A DNA stretch of 15,901 nucleotides from Thermoprotei archaeon (lineage in GTDB: Archaea; Thermoproteota; Thermoprotei; Thermofilales; B20-G17), in assembly GCA_003649515.1 (NCBI GenBank), contig QMSC01000017.1, positions 1 through 15,901 of the forward strand, read 5' to 3'. The notes beneath the pieces were generated by a model, which was not told the origin of the DNA, searched no databases, and worked only from the letters and a program-made list of their open reading frames with translations. A program made the position numbers and the translations under genes. Shown one piece after another: positions 6,579 to 14,159 of the stretch; the first letter of the stretch is position 1, and each line of letters begins with the position of its first letter.

Positions 6579-7628
6579 TCACAGAACTTCTTCACTCATA
6601 CTAAATTTATCCTCGAGAAGCCATTTCTTATTGAATATATCAGATGTGTGTGGAAACGGTCTTACCGCACTGTTCTCAATATCAATGATGCCCACGAAAT
6701 CGACGTTCCTAATGAAGTCTTGTATCGTTAATTTCTCGAGGAACTTGTAGAAGGAGAGTATATGCTCCATAGGTAGCAATATGCTTAGAATAAGATCCGG
6801 TTCTTCTTTCGATGTGGCAACAGCATTTACTATCGGGAGTTCTCTTAGAACTCCTGCAAACTGCAACATCTGTGACATCGTGAAGAAGTGAATTCTCGTA
6901 ATGACTGTTAAGTGGTTTTTGAAGACCTCAGGTCTTAGACTAATGTTATAGCCTACTAAGAGGTTTGGAACGTGCGTATGGAAGTGATAGAGGAGCGATC
7001 TTACGTTCACTTTTAGTTTTCTGGCAATGCTCGAAATCGTCGTAATAGCGTTAGCTCTAAGCTCATTTATTATGTAGAGGTCTTTTTCATCGAATTTTTG
7101 TAGGGGGGAGATTTCCAGTCTAGCCTTTTTGTTTTCATTTAAAATTTCCTCAGCTATTCCGTTCCAATTAATCTTCCAAGAGTTATTCGAAGAATCATAG
7201 AGGTTGAAAGAAGGCTTTCTTAAGAAGTTGTATCCCTCAAAAATAATAGCTCCCTCAAATCTTTTTCTAACATGGTTCTCTAACGCTTTGGTATAGTTCC
7301 TTGGGAAGTAATAGACAAATAGCCACCTTGCACCGTTTTCAGTGTAAAACTTCATTACTCTACCCAAGTACCTTGAATCAAGGTATTTCAAATCCTGGTC
7401 TGTTAACCTGTCGAGGAAAACGAACATCAACGAAAGTCCCAGTGCGCTGTAATCAGGAAGGGCGTATACTTGAACGTATTTACGCAGCCTTTGAACTCTC
7501 CTTCTAACGGTCTCCCTCGAAACTCCTATCTTCTTGGCAATTCGAGCTATGTTTAGAGGGTTCTCTGCGATGTTTTCTAGGATCTTTAGGTCTAGCTCGT
7601 CAAATACTTCTCTACTTCCTCTGGTCAC
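6579..7628 (-). CDS. Tandem Lrp/AsnC-like transcriptional regulator
   Basis: The 349-residue protein appears to be a duplication of the Lrp/AsnC layout. The first helix-turn-helix covers about 10-50 (ELDLKILENI, then IARIAKKIGVSRETVRRRVQ, as in Lrp families). The second is near 180-222 (DEKDLYIINELR, ISSIARKLKVNVRSLLYHF). Each is followed by 90-120 residues of alternating strands and helices that could be a divergent ligand-sensing RAM-like domain (near 60-135 and 235-315). Ordinary Lrp proteins are about 150 residues and act as dimers or octamers; this one could behave as a pseudo-dimer binding two half-sites. The start is GTG at 7628, with no ribosome binding site but with TTTTTAAT about 29 bases upstream, fitting a leaderless message. 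It is divergent from the helicase operon, a natural candidate target, and may also control itself. Confidence 0.8.
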   Translation of the reverse strand: MTRGSREVFDELDLKILENIAENPLNIARIAKKIGVSRETVRRRVQRLRKYVQVYALPDYSALGLSLMFVFLDRLTDQDLKYLDSRYLGRVMKFYTENGARWLFVYYFPRNYTKALENHVRKRFEGAIIFEGYNFLRKPSFNLYDSSNNSWKINWNGIAEEILNENKKARLEISPLQKFDEKDLYIINELRANAITTISSIARKLKVNVRSLLYHFHTHVPNLLVGYNISLRPEVFKNHLTVITRIHFFTMSQMLQFAGVLRELPIVNAVATSKEEPDLILSILLPMEHILSFYKFLEKLTIQDFIRNVDFVGIIDIENSAVRPFPHTSDIFNKKWLLEDKFSMSEEVL

Positions 7629-7644
7629 GCACTACTATAGATCT

Positions 7645-7665
7645 AACGGAATTAAAAACGTTTAG
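7645..7665 (-). promoter_or_regulatory. TATA-like box of the Lrp-like gene, leaderless
   Basis: On the minus strand CGTTTTTAATTCC contains a T/A-rich box centred near 7657, about 29 bases before the GTG at 7628. No ribosome binding site lies between, so transcription probably begins at or next to the start codon. Confidence 0.4.
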
Positions 7666-7737
7666 TAGTTTTCTTTTATTCTTATAATTTATAGAAGATT
7701 GTTTAGAATTAAAATATGTGCGAGAAAAGTTCGGCGC

Positions 7738-7763
7738 ATGTGGGTTTGGAGATTACGCCACAT
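7738..7763. promoter_or_regulatory. Inverted repeat between divergent regulator and helicase genes, possible operator
   Basis: ATGTGG (7738-7743) and CCACAT (7758-7763) are perfect six-base inverted arms with 14 bases between them, so the arm centres are 20 bases apart, close to two DNA turns. The site is roughly midway between the two divergent promoters. Such a dyad fits a helix-turn-helix protein; the neighbouring Lrp-like product is the obvious candidate. Short arms can arise by chance. Confidence 0.3.
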
Positions 7764-7819
7764 TTAGGGCTTTAGGTTCACCTTCTGTATCACTATGGTT
7801 CCTTAAACGTCAAAATTTA

Positions 7820-7840
7820 AAGATGCTTTTAAGAGTATTT
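7820..7840 (+). promoter_or_regulatory. Promoter of the helicase operon
   Basis: GCTTTTAAGAG contains a classical archaeal TATA-like box, TTTTAAG, centred near 7830, about 29 bases before the TTG start at 7859. GAGG at 7845-7848 lies ten bases before that TTG and could act as a ribosome binding site only if transcription starts earlier. A leaderless message is therefore the simpler reading. Confidence 0.45.
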
Positions 7841-7858
7841 TCATGAGGCTTTGCGGTA

Positions 7859-10800
7859 TTGATCACTCAGAGTTCAAAGATACTAGGTGCATTAGGATAT
7901 GATTATTATACGTTTAAAGAGTCTGGAGAGGTTCCTGAGCGTGTAGACCTTAAGTTTAAGGATATCTTAGCCGAGCTTTCTTTACCGAGTCTGAATGATG
8001 AGTATTTGAAAACGATGGCCGAAAAAAGGCTATTTAAGCATCAACTTGAAGCATTACGAAAACTGAGTCAGGGATACAATGTCATTTTACGCTCTGGCAC
8101 AGGTTCTGGGAAAACCGAGGCGTGGTTGTTCTACGCCATCAAAAACGTCAAGAGAACGCTCGCTATCTACCCCACCTTAGCTCTGGCTAATGATCAGCTT
8201 CAACGCTTAAAACGCTATTCTGAAATTTTAGGGCTTAATGTTGTCGCTATAGATGCTAAGAGAAAGGAAGAATTATATAAAAGGCTGGGCAGTAGGGTTA
8301 AGCTTAGGCGCCTAATAGCACAAGCAAACATTGTCATAACAAATCCCGCTTTTCTACTTAATGAATTAAAGAAAATGGGACTATATCCTGAGAAGTCCAT
8401 TCTAAGTGTATTTCTTAGGGAAGTCGATCTAATAGTGCTTGACGAATTTGACTTCTACGGTCCGAGGGAGATAGCTATACTATTTTCTATGATAAGAGTG
8501 CTTAGGGATTTAGTTAGCTCAAACTTTCAATTGGCTCTTCTAACAGCCACATTAGAAAACGCGAATGAAGTAGCTAAGTTGTTCTCCCAGATCAACTCTC
8601 GACCAAGCGCGGTGATAGAGGGTAAGGCATTTAAAGTGAAAAATTTTGTGTACGTTGTCCTAGGCAAGGATCTTTGCTCCCTATGGAAACATATTCGAAC
8701 GGCATTTGAAGAGTACTCTAGAGTTAGGGGAGAGGAGCTGGCGCCCGATGTATTGGAGGCTCTCGAGGATTTTGAAAAGTTCCGAAGAGATGTCTTCAAG
8801 ATACTAAGTGTGGCTGAAGGTCTAGGTTTAGATGTGCCAAGGCTTGAGCTAGATCCCGTGGAAATTCTTCAAAACTATCTCAACGATGAAGGAGTCACTC
8901 TCGTCTTTACGCGTAGTATAGCTAGGGCTGAGGAGATCTGTAGAAGGCTTAAATTGAGGCTTCCCTTACAACTCCAAGAACGAGTAGCGGTTCATCATCA
9001 CCTTATCTCTAAGACCCTGAGAGAACAGATAGAGGAGGGTGCCAGGAAAGGTAGAGTGAAGGTACTGTTCTCACCGCGCACTCTATCTCAGGGCATAGAT
9101 ATAGGCACTATAGTAAGAGTAGTGCACATAGGCTTGCCCGATAACGTGAGGGAGTACTGGCAACGAGAGGGCAGGAAGGGAAGGCGGGAGGAAATAGAGT
9201 TCTCGGAGACGATAGTCATACCCTCAACGCGTTGGGATAGGGATTTACTGTCGAGGGGCGTTGAGACTTTTAGGAAATGGATTAAGCTGCCGCTTGAGAA
9301 GACTATCGTTAACCCTAATAACAAATACTCATATCTCTTTGAAGCACTATTTAAGTTCATATCTCCAATGCTTAGGGACAAGCTATCCGAAGACGAGTAC
9401 AATTTCCTAAGAGAGCTAGGCCTAGTGTCAGGAGCTGAACTGACGAGGAGAGGTAAAGATGTGTGGAGGAAAATGAACTTCTATGAGTTCTCTCCGCCTT
9501 ATGGCATTAAGAGGATTAAGATGACTAAGGAGGGGGAACAATACTACTTAGAGGAAATTTCGCACTGCGACTTAGTCGAGAGATTTCAGCCGGGGTGCAT
9601 AGACTACACCTCTGATGGTATCGTAGTCCTACATAACACTGGAGGACGTAGCGGCAGAGTTGTAACGGCGGTCATGGAAGAGCCCTTAGGCGAAGGGACA
9701 TTATGGAGGTATGGTCCCCTAGCTGAGGCCTATGAGGAGTACGCGAAGATAAAGAGGTCCTGGAAGGAGGAGCCCAACATATTTAGGGATTATGCTTACG
9801 GAAGAATTCACTCAGAAGTCATATGTGTAGTCTACCCGCCCAAGGGAGGATTTGGTAGACTCGTAAAGATACCTAACAGGGTAATATGGTTCTTAAGAGG
9901 TCCTAAGCCCATTGTAAAGACTCTTGCAAGGAAAACTATAGTGTTCAGAGATTTAAAGGCTATCGAAGTCCCCACAATTACCAACGGAAGGTATACGGAC
10001 TACACTTACGGTCGAACGATAGAGCTCGATCCAGCGGAAAATCCGATGATCATGCGCATTGGACTAGCTTACTTAATGGTGGTACTACGCAAGGTGTACG
10101 GAATACCTTTCGAAACAATAATGTATAGTCTCCATAAAATTGGGGAGAAGAAGCTTTTAATTCTCCACGAGCCGGAAAGCGCAGGTCTTTTAGAGTCCTT
10201 AGACTGGCTGGGTGTAAGTAAGGCCATTAGAGAGTACAATGCAGAAGAACTAGACGAGATCTTGATGCTAGAGGTAGATGAAAATGCGTACTTAGATTTC
10301 GTTTCACTAGATCTAAATTGGAATCTGGCAAAGGAGGCCGCCTTAAGGGTAGTAGAGTACCTTCTTTTACAGGAGAAGATCATGTTAAGCCTTAAGGGTA
10401 GAAAGGTTTACGTTCCAAGACCCTCTAGAGCTCTTAAACTAGCTACCTTTGATGTAATAGAGCTGCCTTTCAGTGAGGAGCTTAAGGTGTCTTTCTTCGC
10501 ATTAGGCGTCTTCGATGGAGAGGAGGTTACTCTCTCAACGGGATTTAAAGAATTTCTCATAGTATCTGCTGAGAGCGAGGATTTTGAGAGGTCCATTAGG
10601 AACCTCATAAACAAGGGATTTAGAGTCATGGTCTTCTCCAAGGATAGCGTCTACGAGAATCTGACAAAGATAGGGCTTAAGAGCTTTATCGCAACACTAA
10701 AGGGTTTAGAGCACATGGAGTCCATTATTGAGCTCAGCTCGCTTATTAAGAAGCAGTTAAATCTGGAGCTCGCGCCACTTGAGGAGTTAGAGAAAGCTCT

Positions 10801-11014
10801 AGGCCTCGAGCGAAAAGTATCGCTGAGCGATGTTCTTAGGGAGTACTCCAACTCTCTAAGGCGTATTAAAGAAGTACCTGTAGGAAAATGGCAAAAATTC
10901 ACACAATATCTTGGGAGAACCCTTCGAGAGTATCTCGAAGAAAGTTTAAAAAACATGTATCTCATTTACTTACTACTGCTTAGTGAAGAGGACACTTCAG
11001 GGGCTCAGCAATAA
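7859..11014 (+). CDS. Superfamily 2 helicase, MrfA/YprA-like, with possible degenerate exonuclease-like tail
   Basis: The 1051-residue protein has a complete helicase core: HQLEAL at 61-66 (Q-motif-like), SGTGSGKT at 79-86 (motif I), DEFD at 195-198 followed by YG (motif II), TATLEN at 229-234 (motif III), TLVFTRS at 347-353 (motif IV), SQGIDIG at 410-416 (motif V) and QREGRKGR at 435-442 (motif VI). Motif II followed by Y-G and the TATLEN form resemble MrfA/YprA and Hrq1, DNA-repair helicases. Residues about 720-800 (ending LILHEPESAGLLESL) resemble the DUF1998 region of that group but without its cysteines. Residues about 860-985 recall the YprB-type RNase H-like exonuclease by strand order, yet the catalytic acidic set is not clear. 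The start is TTG, and an SPOUT gene follows after 20 bases. Helicase call strong, subfamily moderate, tail speculative. Confidence 0.85.
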   Translation: MITQSSKILGALGYDYYTFKESGEVPERVDLKFKDILAELSLPSLNDEYLKTMAEKRLFKHQLEALRKLSQGYNVILRSGTGSGKTEAWLFYAIKNVKRTLAIYPTLALANDQLQRLKRYSEILGLNVVAIDAKRKEELYKRLGSRVKLRRLIAQANIVITNPAFLLNELKKMGLYPEKSILSVFLREVDLIVLDEFDFYGPREIAILFSMIRVLRDLVSSNFQLALLTATLENANEVAKLFSQINSRPSAVIEGKAFKVKNFVYVVLGKDLCSLWKHIRTAFEEYSRVRGEELAPDVLEALEDFEKFRRDVFKILSVAEGLGLDVPRLELDPVEILQNYLNDEGVTLVFTRSIARAEEICRRLKLRLPLQLQERVAVHHHLISKTLREQIEEGARKGRVKVLFSPRTLSQGIDIGTIVRVVHIGLPDNVREYWQREGRKGRREEIEFSETIVIPSTRWDRDLLSRGVETFRKWIKLPLEKTIVNPNNKYSYLFEALFKFISPMLRDKLSEDEYNFLRELGLVSGAELTRRGKDVWRKMNFYEFSPPYGIKRIKMTKEGEQYYLEEISHCDLVERFQPGCIDYTSDGIVVLHNTGGRSGRVVTAVMEEPLGEGTLWRYGPLAEAYEEYAKIKRSWKEEPNIFRDYAYGRIHSEVICVVYPPKGGFGRLVKIPNRVIWFLRGPKPIVKTLARKTIVFRDLKAIEVPTITNGRYTDYTYGRTIELDPAENPMIMRIGLAYLMVVLRKVYGIPFETIMYSLHKIGEKKLLILHEPESAGLLESLDWLGVSKAIREYNAEELDEILMLEVDENAYLDFVSLDLNWNLAKEAALRVVEYLLLQEKIMLSLKGRKVYVPRPSRALKLATFDVIELPFSEELKVSFFALGVFDGEEVTLSTGFKEFLIVSAESEDFERSIRNLINKGFRVMVFSKDSVYENLTKIGLKSFIATLKGLEHMESIIELSSLIKKQLNLELAPLEELEKALGLERKVSLSDVLREYSNSLRRIKEVPVGKWQKFTQYLGRTLREYLEESLKNMYLIYLLLLSEEDTSGAQQ

Positions 11015-11025
11015 GGCTTCAATGC

Positions 11026-11034
11026 GGTGACATA
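11026..11034 (+). promoter_or_regulatory. Ribosome binding site of the SPOUT methyltransferase gene
   Basis: GGTGA at 11026-11030, four bases before the ATG at 11035, fixes that start and supports translation as an internal operon gene. Confidence 0.6.
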
Positions 11035-11679
11035 ATGACCTATTTCGTTATCGAGCATTTGGAACCGGTAGTAAGCAAGTGGATGTGGTTTGAGTATAAG
11101 AATGTCAGTCGAATAGTAGGGCGAGAAAACTTAGTCATAACTAACGTCAAGGACGACCGGGAGAGGAGAAAATTATCTACCATAGCGCTACTCGTATTTA
11201 GAGAAAGCATTACTGAAACGTTCTTGATTGAAAATAATGACCTTATAGTCCTAGATCCCCAGGCACTTAAAGAACTCAAGCCATCAGATTTCAGTGACAA
11301 AACAGTGGTTGTCATAGGCGGTATAATGGGAGACTTTCCTCCTAAGGGAAGAACAAAAGCTCTTTTGTGTAATCGCTTACCAAAAGCTATTAAAAGGAAT
11401 CTTGGGTCGCTGCAATTTTCTATAGATGGGGCTGCGTATATCGCCAAGATGATCTCTGAGGGTCATGAGCTGGCAGAGATACCCATTGTGGAGGGTCTAG
11501 AGATCGAGGTTTCTGATAAGCACTCAATAATACTGCCCTATGGTTATCCCTTAGTTAACGGTAAGCCTCTTATAAGCGAGGAGCTTCTGGAGTACTTGAA
11601 GAATGATATAGATAAGGATGAGTCAGAATTTATACGCTTGGGAAGAGTAAAATCCATAGTTGAGTACGATGACGAGTAG
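11035..11679 (+). CDS. Sfm1-like SPOUT methyltransferase (PF04252 family)
   Basis: The 214-residue protein aligns by eye with the family of yeast Sfm1 (YOR021C), a SAM-dependent SPOUT methyltransferase that methylates an arginine of ribosomal protein S3. Shared landmarks are an N-terminal VIEHLEP at 5-11 and SKWMWFEY at 14-21, LDPQALKELKPSDF at 73-86, the glycine-rich knot loop GGIMGDFPPKGRTK at 95-108, LGSLQFSIDGAA at 123-134, and the end ILPYGYPLVNGKPLISEELLE. SPOUT enzymes form dimers around a trefoil knot that binds SAM. The Pfam name says RNA methyltransferase, but the one characterised eukaryotic member modifies protein, so the archaeal substrate is open: ribosomal protein S3 or an RNA. 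It lies between the helicase and the nucleotide-pool enzyme and overlaps the latter by 11 bases. Confidence 0.85.
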   Translation: MTYFVIEHLEPVVSKWMWFEYKNVSRIVGRENLVITNVKDDRERRKLSTIALLVFRESITETFLIENNDLIVLDPQALKELKPSDFSDKTVVVIGGIMGDFPPKGRTKALLCNRLPKAIKRNLGSLQFSIDGAAYIAKMISEGHELAEIPIVEGLEIEVSDKHSIILPYGYPLVNGKPLISEELLEYLKNDIDKDESEFIRLGRVKSIVEYDDE

Positions 11680-12253
11680 GATAACTGCTTTCTTTGTTAC
11701 TAAAAACAGGGGAAAGTTCAGGGAGGCTTATAGGATACTCTCCAAGTACAATATTAATTTAAAGCAACTACCTGAGGAAAAGCTTGAAATACAGTCAGAC
11801 TCCCTTGAAGATGTAGTACTATACTCGATTAAGGAGCTTGTAAAAAAGCACCCTAAGAAAATCCTGGTTGTCGAGGATGCAGGTCTGTTTATTGAAGTCC
11901 TCAACGGCTTTCCAGGTCCGTTTTCCTCATATGTGTACAAGACAATAGGCCTTAAGGGAATATTGAAGTTGCTTGAGGATAAGCCTACCAGACGGGCGTA
12001 CTTTAAATCAGTTGTCGCATTTCATGCTCCAGGAATGGGGCCTAGGATCTTCACTGGGCTCGTATACGGTTACATTTCCTATGAGATTAGAGGTTCGGGA
12101 GGTTTCGGATACGATCCCATATTCATTCCTGAAGGATCTGATAGAACTTTTGCAGAAATGAGTACGGAGGAGAAGAATGCATTCTCTCATAGAGGTAAGG
12201 CCTTTAAAGCGTTCGCTGAGTGGTTCGTCCAGAGCTTCAGTAGCAGAGCTTAG
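11669..12253 (+). CDS. XTP/dITP diphosphatase (RdgB/HAM1 family)
   Basis: The 194-residue protein is a complete member of the RdgB/HAM1 family, which hydrolyses ITP, dITP and XTP to the monophosphates and so keeps deaminated purines out of RNA and DNA. Signature motifs are TKNRGKF at 11-17, the catalytic region VEDAGL at 68-73, FPGPFSSYV at 81-89, GSGGFGYDPIF at 142-152 and SHRGKA at 173-178. Length and motif order are normal. I chose ATG 11669; TTG 11660 in the same frame would add three residues. The start lies inside the end of the SPOUT gene, so the two are translationally coupled. It is probably the last gene of the helicase operon, since the GTPase that follows has its own TATA-like box. 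Cleaning the nucleotide pool is useful at high temperature, where deamination is fast. Confidence 0.94.
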   Translation: MTSRITAFFVTKNRGKFREAYRILSKYNINLKQLPEEKLEIQSDSLEDVVLYSIKELVKKHPKKILVVEDAGLFIEVLNGFPGPFSSYVYKTIGLKGILKLLEDKPTRRAYFKSVVAFHAPGMGPRIFTGLVYGYISYEIRGSGGFGYDPIFIPEGSDRTFAEMSTEEKNAFSHRGKAFKAFAEWFVQSFSSRA

Positions 12254-12270
12254 GTATTGTTAATAACCTG
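12254..12270 (+). promoter_or_regulatory. TATA-like box of the GTPase gene, leaderless
   Basis: GTTAATAA at about 12258-12265 is centred some 23 bases before the ATG at 12285, and no ribosome binding site intervenes. The gene may therefore have a leaderless transcript of its own in addition to any read-through from the operon upstream. Confidence 0.35.
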
Positions 12271-12284
12271 CTTTTGACAATATT

Positions 12285-13097
12285 ATGCAGTTAGACGTTA
12301 TGCCGATTGATATCATAGGGATTAGGAGAGCTTGGAGGAACGTAAGGAGAGTGATAGGGAAAGCCGATATAGTACTTGAGGTAGTCGATGCTCGGGATCC
12401 TCTGGGTACACGTTCCAGTAAGCTTGAGAATCTCGTTAAGAGGTATAATAAACCTTTAATAATAGTGATAAATAAAGCTGACCTCGTACCTAGAGATGTC
12501 CTAGAGAAATGGAAGTATCACTTTGAGAAGGAATATCCAACGATATATATTGGCGCCAAGAATAGGCTAGGAACAACTTTTCTCTGGAAGGTGATCAAGA
12601 AAGTAGCTCCTCAAGATAAGCGAGTTGTAAGAGTAGCGGTTACAGGCTTCCCAAACGTGGGCAAGTCCACGATAATAAACGTTCTAAAGGGTAGGCACTC
12701 GGCTTCTACTTCTCCTAAAGCTGGTCATACGAAACACGTTCAAGAGTTTAGAGCCGCACAATGGCTAAAGGTAATTGATACGCCAGGTATAATCCCTATA
12801 GAAGAGGATGAAGAGGCTCTTGCTCTGAGGTTCGCCTTAAACTCGGAGCAATTATCCGATCCTATAGGCGCAGCAATTAGGCTCATAAGAATAGGATTAA
12901 ACTTGGACCCAACGGTGTTCAGAAAGACTTATGGCATTGAACATAGAGACCCGGAGAAAATATTGGAAGAACTGGCAAAGAAAAGAGGATTTCTTCTCAA
13001 GGGCGGAAAACTTAACATAGAGGAAGCAGCAAGGGTTTTGCTAAGAGACTGGCTTACTGGAAAGTTAGTTTTCTACTATCCTCCCCCTTCGTCCTAA
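12285..13097 (+). CDS. Circularly permuted GTPase, YlqF/RbgA-type
   Basis: The 270-residue protein has its GTPase motifs in permuted order, the hallmark of the YlqF/RbgA/YawG group. The sequence runs DARDP at 35-39, NKADLV (G4) at 63-68, GAK (G5) at 90-92, GFPNVGKST (G1, P-loop) at 121-129, a G2 threonine in GHTKH near 147-151, and DTPG (G3) at 165-168. A C-terminal helical domain follows (to about 265). Known relatives assist late assembly of the large ribosomal subunit, so a ribosome-biogenesis role is the likely one. ATG 12285 is used; an in-frame ATG at 12300 would remove five residues and is equally possible. The motifs are intact, so the protein should be active. Confidence 0.9.
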   Translation: MQLDVMPIDIIGIRRAWRNVRRVIGKADIVLEVVDARDPLGTRSSKLENLVKRYNKPLIIVINKADLVPRDVLEKWKYHFEKEYPTIYIGAKNRLGTTFLWKVIKKVAPQDKRVVRVAVTGFPNVGKSTIINVLKGRHSASTSPKAGHTKHVQEFRAAQWLKVIDTPGIIPIEEDEEALALRFALNSEQLSDPIGAAIRLIRIGLNLDPTVFRKTYGIEHRDPEKILEELAKKRGFLLKGGKLNIEEAARVLLRDWLTGKLVFYYPPPSS

Positions 13098-13145
13098 TGA
13101 AAATCTTTTATGTTTCTTTCTCCCTCTCCTTAGGGGGTAGGAATC
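13098..13145 (+). promoter_or_regulatory. Promoter and ribosome binding site of the prenyl synthase gene
   Basis: CTTTTATG near 13104-13111 is a TATA-like box about 37 bases upstream of the TTG at 13146. It is followed by a pyrimidine-rich run and the purine block AGGGGGT at about 13133-13139, a strong ribosome binding site at correct spacing. The T-rich stretch could also end transcription of the GTPase gene. Confidence 0.45.
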
Positions 13146-14159
13146 TTGGGAGGCATTCTAGATTATTTGAAGGAATTAGGGATGCAAGTAGATTCCTTGA
13201 TCAAGGAAGCTCTTCTAAGTGAAACAAGCGATGAGTTTAAGGATATAGTTTTACACCAGGTAGAAACGGGAGGTAAGAGAGTTAGACCTGCGCTAGCCAT
13301 CCTAAGTTGTCTGGCGTGTGGAGGAAGTATAGAAAGAGCTCTGCCTATAGCTGCAGCAATAGAGCTAATCCATGAATACTCGCTAATCTTTGACGACATA
13401 ATTGATAGAGGCGAAATTAGGCGAGGGAAACCTACCGTTCGGAAGCTTTACGGAGATGTCATGGCCCTACTAGCTGGAATACACTATAGGGAATCTATAA
13501 GCGAACTTGTTAACCGCTCATGGAAAGCTCCAACCCTTCATGAACTAGTTGCGCGCACGATCAAGAAAATTGTAGAGGGTGAAAGGCTTGATGTACTGTT
13601 CGAACAGGCGGGTAGATCAGACGATTACATAATTAAACACAGGTACACACAGGTTTCTCTTGAAGATTACTTCAAGATGATCGAGTATAAAACGGCGGCG
13701 TTAATAGAGGCAGCATGCGTAGCTGGAGCTATTGTTGCAGATGCTCCACACGAGTGGTTGGAAGCACTTAAAGACTATGGTCGCAAAATAGGCTTAGCTT
13801 TTCAACTAATAGACGACCTCCTAGACATATTCGGCGAGGAAAAGGTGTTCGGAAAGAAGGTAGGGAAGGATATAATCGAACATAAGCTTGGAAACGCAGT
13901 CATATTAATGTCGCTAGAGGAGCTACCAGAAACAGACAGAAATGCCCTTTTAGCTATTCTAAGAAAGGATAAGATAGAGGGGGATGACGTAAGGAGGGCA
14001 ATTGAAATAATATCTAAGACTAGGGCTCGTAAAAGGGTTTACGAGCTTGCACGAAAACTTGTGGATGAGGCGAAAGGTTCTCTACAAATTCTACCTGTGT
14101 CTGAGGCACGTAGAAAACTCCTTGAACTGGCGGACTTCATCGTGGAGAGGAAGTTCTAA
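13146..14159 (+). CDS. Short-chain isoprenyl diphosphate synthase, probably geranylgeranyl diphosphate synthase
   Basis: The 337-residue protein is an all-helical trans-prenyltransferase. Its motifs are GGKRVRP at 42-48 (substrate diphosphate binding), the first aspartate-rich motif DDIID at 83-87, GDVMALLAG near 103-111, KTAALIEAA near 182-190, the second aspartate-rich motif DDLLD at 223-227 and GKDIIEHK near 240-247. In archaeal type I enzymes an aromatic residue five positions before the first motif limits the product to C20; here that position is Y78, fitting geranylgeranyl diphosphate. The start is TTG 13146, supported by the AGGGGGT ribosome binding site. The stop overlaps the start of the kinase gene by one base (TAATG), so the two are made together. 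It provides the lipid chains later reduced by geranylgeranyl reductase enzymes. Confidence 0.93.
   Translation: MGGILDYLKELGMQVDSLIKEALLSETSDEFKDIVLHQVETGGKRVRPALAILSCLACGGSIERALPIAAAIELIHEYSLIFDDIIDRGEIRRGKPTVRKLYGDVMALLAGIHYRESISELVNRSWKAPTLHELVARTIKKIVEGERLDVLFEQAGRSDDYIIKHRYTQVSLEDYFKMIEYKTAALIEAACVAGAIVADAPHEWLEALKDYGRKIGLAFQLIDDLLDIFGEEKVFGKKVGKDIIEHKLGNAVILMSLEELPETDRNALLAILRKDKIEGDDVRRAIEIISKTRARKRVYELARKLVDEAKGSLQILPVSEARRKLLELADFIVERKF

Noticed and set aside
7859..11014. Helicase as a member of a phage-defence system
   Set aside because: No nuclease, methylase of restriction type, or other defence partner is adjacent; the neighbours are a SPOUT methyltransferase and a housekeeping diphosphatase.
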